DNA of 64,000 nucleotides from Zizania palustris (lineage: Eukaryota; Streptophyta; Magnoliopsida; Poales; Poaceae): contig JAAALK010000285.1 in the NCBI GenBank assembly GCA_019279435.1, positions 64,528,865-64,592,864 of the forward strand, read 5' to 3'. How positions within the stretch are numbered: the stretch's first letter is position 1; the number at the start of each line of letters is the position of its first letter. The translations under genes and the position numbers were made by a program. Below, piece after piece: positions 43,772-54,627 of the stretch. The notes beneath the pieces were generated by a model, which saw only the letters and a program-made list of their open reading frames with translations, did no database searches and was not told where the DNA came from.

Positions 43772-45198
43772 TGTTGACACGAAAACGTGCCCCCGCACTT
43801 GGGCCGGTTCAACGATCCAAAAATGTCACGAGACGTTGACGTCGCGTTGCAACAATCCTTAAACTGTGGTAAGGGGATAACGGAGTCCCTAGGCAATTCA
43901 ATTATATATCTGAAAATATAACCTAATTAACCGAAATAAATAATGTTAGATCTAATCGTACAATTTAAGCCGATTGGGCAGAAAAGTAAAAAGGGCGGTC
44001 AGACCGGCCAAGTCAAGCTGGTCAGACCATGCCGTATGGGTAATTCGACCAAAAAATAACGAAGGGGTCTGAAGCGTCCCGAAGGGGGCTTTGGCCTATT
44101 TCCTGGTCAGATCAGAGTAGGACTACCGGTTAGACCGACGCCTATGAAGGTGGTTGCCAAAGGTGGTCTCGGTGTTTTGCTGCGAAGCTGGCTCCAGGCG
44201 GTCAGACTTGTGGAAGATGTCCGGTCAGACCAACGGTGGGCCTCGGTCAGACCGAGGGCTCCGGCGTTGTGGGGTTCGACACGAAGGGTTCTGGAGTACT
44301 CCGCGAAGAGCTCCGGTGCGAAGTCTAAGGCTTTGGCGCGTAGGACTTCAGAACGATGAAGACCTTCGATGCGAAGTAAGCCGAGGAAGCCTCCGAATCA
44401 GACCGGCCAAGAGGGGAACAGGTTGATCGGGTGTCATCGGTCAGACCAGTCTGTGCCGGCAAGGCCCGGTCAGACCGATTGGAGTTTTCCGGTCGGACCG
44501 GCCGGTGATGCAGTGAACACCTCGGTTTGCTAGTAGGTGCTCCGACGGAGGGGTCATGGTGCAGGAGGTTCTTGGCGATGTAGATGAACACTTTGACTCC
44601 TGCAAAACACAAGAAACCAATGGCAATTCGGCCTATGGACCGAATCACCGGTAAAAACAGATAAAAATGATAAAAACCCGTATGAGGGTGAAACGGAATG
44701 TTTTCAGATCAAACCCACAAAGAACTCGTTGTAGCATGGCAAGGTACGAACAATTTGCTGATCAAATTGACAAAGATCTACTACTAGTAGTAAAATAATG
44801 TCAGGGTAAAAAGTAGATTGAAAGTAAAGGTACGATTCAAAACTAGGGTTTTGAGTTGATCTGGTGGAGATGCCCTTTTAATCGGCCTCACCCCTTTATT
44901 TATAGGGGCTGGTCTCATGTTCCCCGACTCCTAAACTAAGTAGGATTCGACAAAAAGTGGTTAGGATATATTTATAGATAAAAATAGCCCATAATCAAAC
45001 TCTATCTCTAATTTTAAACTTGGGCCAGTCTGACTGGACCCATTGGGCCGGTCTGACCAGGCCTACATGGCTGGTCGGACCGGGCCTACACGGCCGGTCG
45101 GACCGGCCTGTGCCAGGGAAGGCATATTTTCGGCCCAAATTACCAAAAATTGATATTTTGATAATTTTAACCATTAATGCCAAATTTGTGTGTCAACA
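43772..45198 (-). repeat. Gypsy Y 3' LTR (1427 bp)
   Basis: About a dozen GGTCNGACC-type motifs at 43997-44515 and 45015-45110. A minus-strand TATA box (CTATAAATAAAG) is at 44893-44904. The polypurine tract (minus AGGGGGACA) follows at 45199-45212. Confidence 0.92.
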
Positions 45199-45498
45199 CA
45201 TGTCCCCCTGCCTTTTAGCAAACTTAGTGAGCCAAAAGCACAACGAGCTACGGGCGGTATTCCCCATACTCTTTATTTGTTCACCTACCATAAATCATCA
45301 TTGACTCGGAATATGTGAACTCCTGAGGTCGAGTTGCATAACTCAATATAAATTCACGAACTAGGGGACTAAGTGCTAAATTTCTCTATCAACTCGGCAT
45401 TCAGTATTCTTATTAGTTTTGCCCCTAGTCCTTGTGGGATCTATTCTTTACTCAACGAGGCTAGAAGCTGGCTCTTCAACCAACTTCAGTCTCCACAC

Positions 45499-46382
45499 CT
45501 ATTGCGGTCCTACTAAAGCTTTGGATTCATCGAGCAAATTACCCTTGAACACTTTGACCTTCTTCTCTTTAAGATGTCCGGCCTGAAGACATTGCAGGCG
45601 TCTCATTTGAGACTTGGTCATTCCTGGAGGTGCCCACGATGGTTGCGGCTTCGATCCTGGGGCCACAAACTTACTCCTGGAATTTTCGGCTGAATGAGAA
45701 GTACCTGAATCGGCCTCCATAATTTTGTACTTACCATGATTGTCTCCATGTACGCTGTTGGTCAGACCGGCCTCACGGGGCCGGTCAGACCGGATGGTGT
45801 CGAGAATCTGACAAACGGCGGTCGGACCAGTCGTAGTAGGCCAGTCGGACTGGTGCACCATGGGTAGTCGGACCGGCCCTAGGGAGGCAGTCGGACTGAT
45901 AGTGGTACCTTTGGTGGTCTCCACTGGGTTGCCTCCATCTCGCTGCGTTTATTGACGTTGTTCCTTTCCTTCACCCTTGAAGACTTAGGCTGATTCCTTG
46001 TGTGAATACAGCCATCACTATGATTACGCCTTTGCCTCTTTGCCGATCCCTTTGGCCTTGATAGTTCTTGGTGGAACGACACTTGTGGTGGTGAGAACGA
46101 CATCCATGGGGCAAAGTACTGAGGAGGACCATCGTATTGGGGCATTGGGCATGCCCCCCATGACATCATTGGAAAACCGTATGAATAGAATGGCATGAAA
46201 GCTTCCAACGACTGATGACTATTATCAAATCTTTTCTTAGTAGCCTGATTTGGTCTTTCTATGTTATTAGGCCGATTATGTGCTCTTTGTTTGGCCACAT
46301 GCTCATACTTTTTTAATAGCGCATTAAAAGCAACTCTCGGTCGCCTAGTCTTCTTATCACCAAGCGACTTTTCTTTGTCCAT
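45499..46382 (-). pseudogene. Gypsy Y gag C-terminal part
   Basis: Minus-strand frames with Lys/Arg-rich wording (RRPRVAFNALLKKYEHVAKQ), a Tyr/Pro/Met-rich segment, a stretch made of GGTCNGACC repeats (45755-45905), and PPGMTKSQMRRLQ near the end. The PPGMTKSQ-type phrase is common just before protease in gypsy elements of the RIRE2 type. No protease follows; the sequence runs into the 3' noncoding region. Confidence 0.72.
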
Positions 46383-46436
46383 AGAATTATGTGTATCAGA
46401 CCGAGGCTCTTCAACTGCAATATTCTTTCCTTTATT

Positions 46437-47372
46437 TTATTTGGCTTGATCAGGCCGAATCAACACTTTAGCATTGCAATCAATACTAAGTAAAGAATGA
46501 TCATTCTCAAACTTCAATTGTCCTTCGTTGATGGCCGATTGAATTTGTTGGCGGAAAACATAACACTTATTGATAGTATGAGTATAAGAGTCATGCCACT
46601 TACAGTACATATGGCCTCCTAGTTCTTCCGCCGACGGGATGATTTGGCCTTCACGCACCTTGATATGTCCCTTCTCAAAAAGATAGTTTAATATTTTATC
46701 GTGCTTGGTTAGATCAAAGGCATACTTACCTCCTGGACTCTTTCGAGGTGTTGGCTTCAAACTATCGCACATTAATGGATCTCCTTCATCAGTCCAAGTC
46801 CATTCGACTGTATAGACATCAAATTTCTTACTCTTGCCAGATGATCACTCACCGACATTCTTTTATAAGTCGTCCTTAGATTTGCACTTGTTCATGACTC
46901 GACTTTCAATAGCCAGAGCACTTCTTAATACCTGACTAGTATCCAAGAATGTTTGATCATGCATAGCCTCTCTAATGTGGACAAGCAAACCATCAAATGC
47001 AAGATCAGCCAAGTCTTTATCACTAATAGTCAAGTCAGAGTATCGGCTTTTGGTATCTAGAAACTATTGAATGTAAGAATTAATGGTCTTACTAGTTTGT
47101 TGTTTAACTGACCTCAAGATATCTAGATGACACTCTACATTTATAGGAGGGAAACGTGTATGGAACCCCTGTTCTAATTGGGCCCAAGTATGCACGGAGT
47201 TCGGTGGCAGTGCCAAAAACCATGTGGAAGTTGTGCCGGAAAGTGACAGAGAAAACAATCTAAGCTTCAAAGCATCTGATCCACTAGCTTCGCCACACTG
47301 TGCTAAGAACTGACCTATGTGCTCTAGGGTGGTCTTACTACCTTCACCGTCAAATTTTGTAAATTCGGGCAC
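46437..47372 (-). pseudogene. Gypsy Y gag core (Retrotrans_gag) and zinc-binding region
   Basis: 47064-47372: PEFTKFDGEGSKTTLEHIGQ, LKLRLFSLSLSGTTSTWF, LPPNSVHTWAQLEQGF, the hallmark of plant Retrotrans_gag. 46437-46772: YCKWHDSYTHTINKC, a CCHC-like zinc motif, then FRQQIQSAINEGQL. In-frame stops at 47064 and near 46846 break the frame. Confidence 0.85.
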
Positions 47373-48056
47373 CCTAAAGCCCCACGGGTATGGGATGGTG
47401 TCGAAGTAATCAGGGTATGGCTTTTGATAAACCCTAGCCCGCCTCTAGGTGTCCAACCCACAACCTCTGTAAAAAGTGCGTGAATCCGCTCGTCAGGGTC
47501 ATCTAAGCCTCCTACCTGTGCACGTCTCTCGTGTGGGGGTGTGACATGCGGTGGTATATCATGGTGTCGGCCATGCGGCTCCTACTCTCGTGGTGGTTTG
47601 CGATATGGGATGTGATCGGGCCTATGCGGGTGTGCGAGAGAGAGTGGCATAGGCGCAGGTGGAGGCGGCGTGTAGTTGGTGGTATGGGTGGTCTGACCGG
47701 CCATAAGGCCGGTCTGGCCGATGGTATAATGACCGTCAGACCGTCCTGATGGTCGGTCAGACCGACTGTCACCGGCAGGGGTGAGTCGTTTGGACTGGCC
47801 CAAAATTCAGTCGGATCGAGCACTGTTGATGGCGCGGTGGCACTAGGGTTAAATGTTGTAGACTAGAATGCACCGGTCAGACCGGCCTGGTTTAGTCGGT
47901 CAGACTGACCATGTTCAGCTAGTCGGACCAGCCAACTAGGTATGGTATGACCGGCCAGGGTCAAAGGGGCTTTGCCATGAAAGCCGAGGTTGCTGACGTG
48001 GTCTCTATCCCCGTGCTCCCATTCATCCTATTGTGTATGCGATGAACAGGGGAAGC

Positions 48057-48419
48057 TCAAGTAATCGTAGTAGGGGAATCGACTTCAGGAAAACCAAATC
48101 TTCTAAACATCACATCTATCTTAGAGTCTACTTTGGGAGCCACGTGTTTCATGTGTTTGTCGAATGCAGCGTTAGCCGCTTGGTTCACCTTGGAAACTAT
48201 CTCTTGTTCGAGGTCCAGAGAAAAGAGGGGAGGATTGGAGTTTACCTTAGCTAGTGTGGTGATGGTGATGGATCTCGTGTCACGCTTGACGAATGTGTCA
48301 CCTATCTTGACATAATTTGCAAGCATGTGGTCTTGAAGTTCCTTCACCTTGGCTTCGAGTTCTGCACGGTCCTCCTCCGAGAGATCCTTTAGGGAAATGG
48401 TACTGGAGTCATCGTCGTC
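48057..48419 (-). pseudogene. Gypsy Y gag N-terminal part, interrupted by copia B
   Basis: The coding sequence starts at ATG 59120 (MAGNTEDD), is cut by copia B between 59102 and 48419, and continues (DDDSSTISLKDLSEEDRAEL) in the same frame after removal of one TCGTC copy. It ends at a TGA at 48057-48059. It is acidic and helical. Downstream gag lies after a repeat-rich stretch at 47690-47950. Confidence 0.8.
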
Positions 48420-50062
48420 TGTAGGACCGAAAGTAGCGACCAGAGGGGGGGTGAATGGGCGCCTTAAAATATTCTTTCGAATTAATGGCCTTCTCCCAAC
48501 ACCCAACGCACCTCAACAAACAATCAGCGGAAACAAAACAGTTCACAGGTTCTTAAAATAATCTAGCCTAAAAAAAAACGACCGGTGTCCTAATCGAAAA
48601 GACACCATCAAAGTGCTTAAAGGCAGATTAAAAAACTACTCACAGATTAAGCATCAGATTCAACAGATATTTAATCAACCTCACGGTTCACACAAATGTG
48701 TAGACATAAAACAACCATCACGGTTATCATGCATTTAAACAGACATACGACATACACTTGGGTTTACACAGATGAATCAATGTATATGCATATCATAGAA
48801 TAAAAATAAAGTGCTTCAAGAGATTGAATCAAACATGGCGTAAGTATTCAGAGCATAAAGATATATCAATAAAATCCTGAATGTAATTCTGAAAAAACAA
48901 AATACTGGAAGTGATTTAAACAAAAAACTAGCGTATCAGAAAAAATAACCAGAGGATTAAACAACAAAGTGACTGAAAATGCACACAAAAAGAGGCAAAC
49001 AGGAAATTACTGAGATATGCTTCTGTTCTTGCCGAAGCACTACATCCGGCCGGCGGGACCCACGGTTGGAAGCTGTCCGAGAAGACCTGGCGCTCAGCTT
49101 CTTGCCGCTCACAGCCAACGCCTCGATTTGCGTGCACGAACTCCAAGACGTGGCTTCCTGCAGCTTCTAGTGCGTTCGCTCGGTGGATTTCAGACGCTGA
49201 CCGGACTGCAGCATGCGGCAAGCCTTGAGCAGCGTGCGTGCAAAGCTGAGAACAGCCAGGGCCACGCCGCTAGACGCTGTTGCGCAAAGAGTCTAGGTGC
49301 TAGCGATTTGATCCCGTGCACAGAGAAGAAAGCAAAGCCTGGAGAAAATCAATCGCCGGCGGCGGAGAAGAACAAGATGCAAGGAAAAAAAACGACCCAC
49401 TGATTTCAGAATTGGTAAAGTGATTTCATAAAATGGGTGCCCTAACCCTAGGCTATTGGGGCCTATTTATAGGCAGCCCATTAAATGGGAAAATGCAGAA
49501 ATACCCCTAGGGTTTTTTACAGACGCTGAATAAAAATGGAAAAGACCGAAATGCCCTTAGGGTTTTTTACAGACTCGACTGACAGACTGTGGGCCTAAAG
49601 GCAAAATAGTAAAAACCTAAATAAAGGTAACTTGTCCTGATGCGGAGCTTTCGTAGCAGCTACGGCTTCACCTCAGGACGGTCAGATCCGAAATCAACGG
49701 TCGTCAGTTTTGCGCCGAAACTGACAAAGCGTCCACCGTCTTCGCACCGGGTACCCGGATTGGGCCGGCCCGATTCCGCAGCTCCCTCAGCCCGGCAATC
49801 ACTCGCCGCCCGTGTACCTGAGTCAATCCCGGTCAACAGTCCAGTGGATCCTCTGCTGCTCCTAGCCCATGTACCCGGATTGGGCCAGCCCGACTTCGCG
49901 GCCTCCTCTGCCCGACAGTCGCTCGCTGCCCGTGTACCTGAGTCACACGCGGCCCAGACGCAGCAGGTCTTCTCTTCTCATTCCAGTCCTCTTTGACTAT
50001 CGTTGACAATGACTCATCACATCTGGAGCCATGAGGCCCACGCTATTCAGCATGGCTCCTCA
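48420..50062 (-). repeat. Copia B 3' LTR
   Basis: TGTAGGACCGAAAG to GGCTCCTCA. TATA box (CTATAAATAG on minus) at 49463-49472. Plus-strand frames inside, such as the one at 49017-49403, are identical in both LTRs and carry no domain. Confidence 0.96.
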
Positions 50063-51438
50063 ATCTCCCCCTTGATGAGTGCATTGTCAACACTTCTCTT
50101 CATCTGCTCTTCAGTACCTGCAATCAACTGTGGAAACACGAAAACAAAACACAAGAAAACAAAGAAGAAGAAAACAAAGTAAAAGTTTAACCCTAATGAC
50201 CAAAAACCGAACAAAAGCAAGAGACGGTCATTATGGTTAACCAAAGGTAAAAGCTCAAAATGAGTGCAGTCTCAGAAACATCAACAAGAATATCAAAAGA
50301 GTAAGGACAAATGGGACAAAAACTCCCCCTGAAACAAATCCCAGAGAAAGCCAAAACTCCCCCTTAAACTCTTATACCAAAATTTCTCCCCCTTGTTGAC
50401 AAGTGAACTCATCAAGCACTCTAAAAAGACACTGACTCCCCCTGAAATGCAACTCCCCCTCAAAATATGCAATGAATGCAACTGGGGTGCAAGTGGAGTG
50501 CAGAAAGCATGCTTCTCAGATATGATTGACTGCAATTACAACATCTAACAAGTATAGCAAAAGACATACTGTCTAAGACACATGGCATGATCAGTGCAAC
50601 AGATGATATCTAAAGAAAGTCATTAGCACGCAATTTTTCAGTTTTTGCAAACAAAAAGCATCACCACATTTTCCAGTTAACAAGCAAGGTAAAACATGAG
50701 ATGCAGAAGCTAACTGATATCTACCAAGATAAGCATTGTCCAAAACACAGTGCTTCAGCAAACTTGTTGTCTTTTTAATTTTCAGGCTTTTTCATTTTCC
50801 TTTTTCATTTTTGCCAAGGGTTATTTGCATGTCAAACCTTATGCTAACCGACCAAGTCAAGCCTAGGCCAGAACTGGACCATCGGAAGCTTAAGACATTG
50901 GTCTTGGCATACACTACATTGTCCTAGTTCATACCAAAGTGCTATGGTAAGCAGTCCAGAACAATGCAATGCGACAAAGCAAACCCACTTGGATCTTTTC
51001 AACTCAAGCATAAAAGGGCATGGAATTTTCATTCATTTTTGATTTTTTATCATTTTATAGCATATTTTCCATGTTAAAGCATAAAGATGTCCAAGTTGCA
51101 TATCTGCATCTATGTGATGAACTAGCTACAAGGCATGTAACAGATAGCAAAAGCACTCAGCCTACACATGCTAGTTACCAGAAGCAATGGTGATCATTTT
51201 TCAAGTTTAAAGTGTAAAAGCCATGCATATGACAGATATCAGACATATCAAATGAACTGAAACAAAGCATGATCATAGACAAGTAATCAAAAGCATGTAC
51301 CAGCTAGAATAAGTAAAGCAGTTCAATCATATAACAGAAGCAGGCTCAAAAGTGTGATATGTGAATATGTATGATATGAACACACACCAAAAGACTCAAG
51401 AAAAGAGTAAAGAAGAAAGAAAAATGACGCAAAATATC
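50063..51438 (-). other. Copia B 3' noncoding region with six polypurine-tract copies
   Basis: The PPT abuts the LTR at 50063-50073. CTCCCCCT recurs at 50064, 50323, 50357, 50386, 50436 and 50453. The remaining 0.9 kb is AT-rich and holds no ORF of note, so this family lacks the extra ORF seen in W. Confidence 0.85.
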
Positions 51439-54400
51439 CTAAAAAGGATACACAACACCCAAATCCCCTCGTAAACGCTCAAAGGTAGACTGATCTAGGG
51501 GTTTGGTGAAAATATCAGCCAACTGATGATGGGTATCAACATGAACAAGGTCAATGACACCTTTCTCATATTGATCCCGCAAAAAGTGAAAGCGCACATC
51601 AATGTGTTTGGTTTTTGAATGGAGACAAGGGTTTTTCCCTACACTAATTGCACTGGTGCTGTCGCAAAACAAAGGAACTCTGGTAGGAAAGAACAACCCA
51701 AAATCTCGCAGAGTGGAAATCATCCAAACCAACTGTGAGCAGCAGCTAGCAGCAGCTACATACTCAGCCTCTGTGGTCGAAAGAGCAACTCCAGATTGCT
51801 TTCGAGAAGACCAAGAGACAAGAGAAGAACCAAGAAACTGGCAAGTACCGGAAGTCGACTTGCGATCCAACCGGCACCCACCAAAGTCAGCGTCCGAAAA
51901 GCCAGATAAATCAAGAGAAGATGATGCTGAATAGTAAAGACCAAGATCAGGCGCATAAGTGAGATACCTGAAGATGCGCTTGACAGCCTGCCGATGAGAC
52001 ACGCGTGGTGAAGACTGGAAGCGCGCGCACAGTCCCACGGCGAACTGTATGTCTGGCCTCGTCGCCGTCAAGTACAGCAGCGAACCTATCATCCCTCGAA
52101 ACTCTCTCTCGTTGACCTTGACGCCGCTCTCGTCCTTGTCCAGGCCCCCAGATGTACCCATTGGGGTCATCTGAGGCTTCAGCTCTCCACCAAAATCGAA
52201 TTTCTTTAACATGTCCCGAGTGTACTTACCCTGGTGGATGAAGGTGCCGTCCTTGGTCTGCTTGATCTGGAGCCCTAGAAAGTACTTGAGCTCACCCATG
52301 AGGCTCATCTCAAACTCGCTGTGCATCTGCTCAGAAAACTTGGACACAAGATCATTAGTAGTACCGCCAAAGATAATATCGTCCACGTATATCTGAGCGA
52401 CTAAAAAATCTGAAGCATCTCTGAGCAAGAAGAGAGTCTTATCCACAGAACCCATCACAAAGCCCTTCCCCAACAAAAACTGCTTTAACCGGTCATACCA
52501 AGCCCTGGGGGCTTGCTTTAACCCGTATAAAGCTTTCTGTAGCTTAAAAACATGTCGAGGAAACTTGGGGTTCTCAAAACCGGGGGGCTGCCTAACATAA
52601 ACCTCCTCCTCTATGTACCCGTTCAGAAAAGCACTCTTGACGTCCATTTGAAAAAGCTTAAAACCCTTCGAAGCGGCAAAAGCTAAAAGAATGCGAATGG
52701 ACTCAAGACGGGCAACAGGGGCGAAGGTTTCTTCAAAATCAATACCTTCCTTCTGGCAAAAACCCTGGGCAACTAGTCGAGCTTTGTTGCGCACCACAAC
52801 CCCATCTTCACCTTGCTTGTTCTTGAACACCCACTTGGTGCCTATGGGGTTGCATCCTGGTGGCAGCTCTACTAGAGTCCAAACCCGATTGCGGACAAAA
52901 TTCTCAAGCTCTTCTTGCATGGCATTAATCCAGTTCGAGTCAGAAAGAGCATGAGAAATGTCTCTGGGCTCAAAAGATGCAACAAAAGCAGATTCAGCAA
53001 ACACAGCAAGAGAGTCAACAGACGAACGCAAAGTTCTTGAAGACACATCACCGATGATGAGCTCTGAGGGGTGATCACGCTGAACTGCTCGGGATCCCTG
53101 GTGATCTGAAGTCACCTCACCGGAGTCAGCAGCTGGCACCTCTGGACTCGACTGAGGGGGCTCGATCGAAGTGGAAGAAGTGATCAGAGGTCCGCCCTCG
53201 TCCTCAGTCGAAGTCTCAGAAGGTGTGGGCTCTGCAGGAGGTGCAGAAGGCCCACCCTCATCAGCAGCTGGAGTATCCTCATCTTCCTCGAAGATGGACT
53301 CTCCAAGCTCACCATCACCACAAAGCTCAAAAGAAGGAGTTAAAGAAGGCAAGGACTCATCAAAAGAAACCTCGCAAGTCTCGACAAGTTGCTGGGAGTC
53401 GAGGTTCCAAACACGGAAGCCTCGAGAATGCAAAGCGTAACCAAGAAAAACACCATCCCAGCAACGAGACTCAAACTTGTCCAAATGCCCTCCCTTCTTG
53501 AGCACAAAGCACTTGCAGCCAAACGCTCGCAAGTGACTCACCTTGGGCTGTCTGCCAAACCGCAACTCATAAGAGGTCTTACCAAGGTAAGCTCTAAGAA
53601 AAATGCGGTTGGCCAGATAGCAAGCCGTGTTCATGGCTTCAGCCCAAAAGCGCCTAGGAGTCCTGTGCTCATCGAGCATCGTCCTGGCCATCTCGACTAG
53701 CGTGCGGTTCTTTCGTTCCACAACGCCATTCTGTGGGGGAGTGTAAGGAGCAGAAAACTGATGGTCAAGACCCTGATCACTACAGGAGCTGATGAACTGA
53801 GAGTTCTTGAACTCAGAGCCGTTGTCGGAGCGAATTGCTCGCATCCGACCATTGTTCTCATTCTTCAGCTTCAAAATCAGGTCATGAACAAAATGAAAAG
53901 TTTCATCCTTAGACTCCAAAAAGAAAACCCACGAGAATCGAGAAAAATCGTCAACAATCACAAGTGCGTACCACTTCCCACCGACTGAGCGTACCCGAGC
54001 TGGACCGACAGTGTCCATGTGTAACAGCTCGCCCGGATACGAAGTCATCACCTGAGTCACAGGTGAGTGAGAAGCGGCAACCATTTTCCCGTGACGACAG
54101 GGATGGCAAACTAGATCCTTCTCCATCTTAAGCTTGGGCAATCCTCGGATGAGGTCCATAGAGCTCAACCTGACTAGCAGGTCAAAACTCAAATGACCTA
54201 ACCTCCTATGCCACTTCCAGAGCTCAGAGGAGGATCCAGCAATCAAACAGCGAGAAGGGCCAAAAGAACTAGAGAAGTCAATCCGAAAAACTTTACCGAA
54301 AGGTAAGATCTGGCAAATCAAAGACCCTCTAGAATCAAACACAGAAGAATTGCCCTTCTTAAAACGCACCTCCAAACCATCCTCAAGAAGTTGCGAAACA

Positions 54401-54627
54401 GAAATCAAATTAAAGTTCAAGTTTCCAACCAAAGCAACGTTCTTCAAAGAAAAATGGTCTGAAATGCGAATTGAGCCAATGCCACTTACTTTCCCTTGAC
54501 CACTGTTCCCGAAGGTGATGTATTCTTTGGAGCTCGGGGGAGTGAGACTAGAGAACCATCTGCGATGTCCCGTCATGTGGCGAGAGCATCCTGAGTCCAT
54601 GATCCAAACGTCCTCCAGTCCCCGATC
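51439..54627 (-). CDS. pol: Copia B pol: protease, integrase, RT, RNase H (3' exon)
   Basis: Open from GAT 54627 to the stop at 51439 (1062 residues). Protease DSG follows WIM about 10 residues in. Integrase has an HHCC region (WKWHRRLGHL, CHPCRHGKM) and a DDE core (LLHMDTVGP, RSDNGSEFKN, PQNGVVERKN). RT has QMDVKSAFLNG, YGLKQAPRAWYD and IYVDDIIFG. RNase H has FSDADFGGCRLDRKSTSG, STTEAEYVAAA and DSTSAI. The pol frame has a stop at 54676-54678 and no upstream ATG, so translation must come from a spliced (or frameshifted) gag. All catalytic residues are present, so it is probably functional. Confidence 0.95.
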   Translation of the reverse strand, partial: DRGLEDVWIMDSGCSRHMTGHRRWFSSLTPPSSKEYITFGNSGQGKVSGIGSIRISDHFSLKNVALVGNLNFNLISVSQLLEDGLEVRFKKGNSSVFDSRGSLICQILPFGKVFRIDFSSSFGPSRCLIAGSSSELWKWHRRLGHLSFDLLVRLSSMDLIRGLPKLKMEKDLVCHPCRHGKMVAASHSPVTQVMTSYPGELLHMDTVGPARVRSVGGKWYALVIVDDFSRFSWVFFLESKDETFHFVHDLILKLKNENNGRMRAIRSDNGSEFKNSQFISSCSDQGLDHQFSAPYTPPQNGVVERKNRTLVEMARTMLDEHRTPRRFWAEAMNTACYLANRIFLRAYLGKTSYELRFGRQPKVSHLRAFGCKCFVLKKGGHLDKFESRCWDGVFLGYALHSRGFRVWNLDSQQLVETCEVSFDESLPSLTPSFELCGDGELGESIFEEDEDTPAADEGGPSAPPAEPTPSETSTEDEGGPLITSSTSIEPPQSSPEVPAADSGEVTSDHQGSRAVQRDHPSELIIGDVSSRTLRSSVDSLAVFAESAFVASFEPRDISHALSDSNWINAMQEELENFVRNRVWTLVELPPGCNPIGTKWVFKNKQGEDGVVVRNKARLVAQGFCQKEGIDFEETFAPVARLESIRILLAFAASKGFKLFQMDVKSAFLNGYIEEEVYVRQPPGFENPKFPRHVFKLQKALYGLKQAPRAWYDRLKQFLLGKGFVMGSVDKTLFLLRDASDFLVAQIYVDDIIFGGTTNDLVSKFSEQMHSEFEMSLMGELKYFLGLQIKQTKDGTFIHQGKYTRDMLKKFDFGGELKPQMTPMGTSGGLDKDESGVKVNEREFRGMIGSLLYLTATRPDIQFAVGLCARFQSSPRVSHRQAVKRIFRYLTYAPDLGLYYSASSSLDLSGFSDADFGGCRLDRKSTSGTCQFLGSSLVSWSSRKQSGVALSTTEAEYVAAASCCSQLVWMISTLRDFGLFFPTRVPLFCDSTSAISVGKNPCLHSKTKHIDVRFHFLRDQYEKGVIDLVHVDTHHQLADIFTKPLDQSTFERLRGDLGVVYPF

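Noticed and set aside
49017..49403. 128-residue plus-strand ORF, repeated identically at 58051-58437
   Set aside because: It lies inside both LTRs of copia B; identity reflects the LTR pair, and there is no domain.
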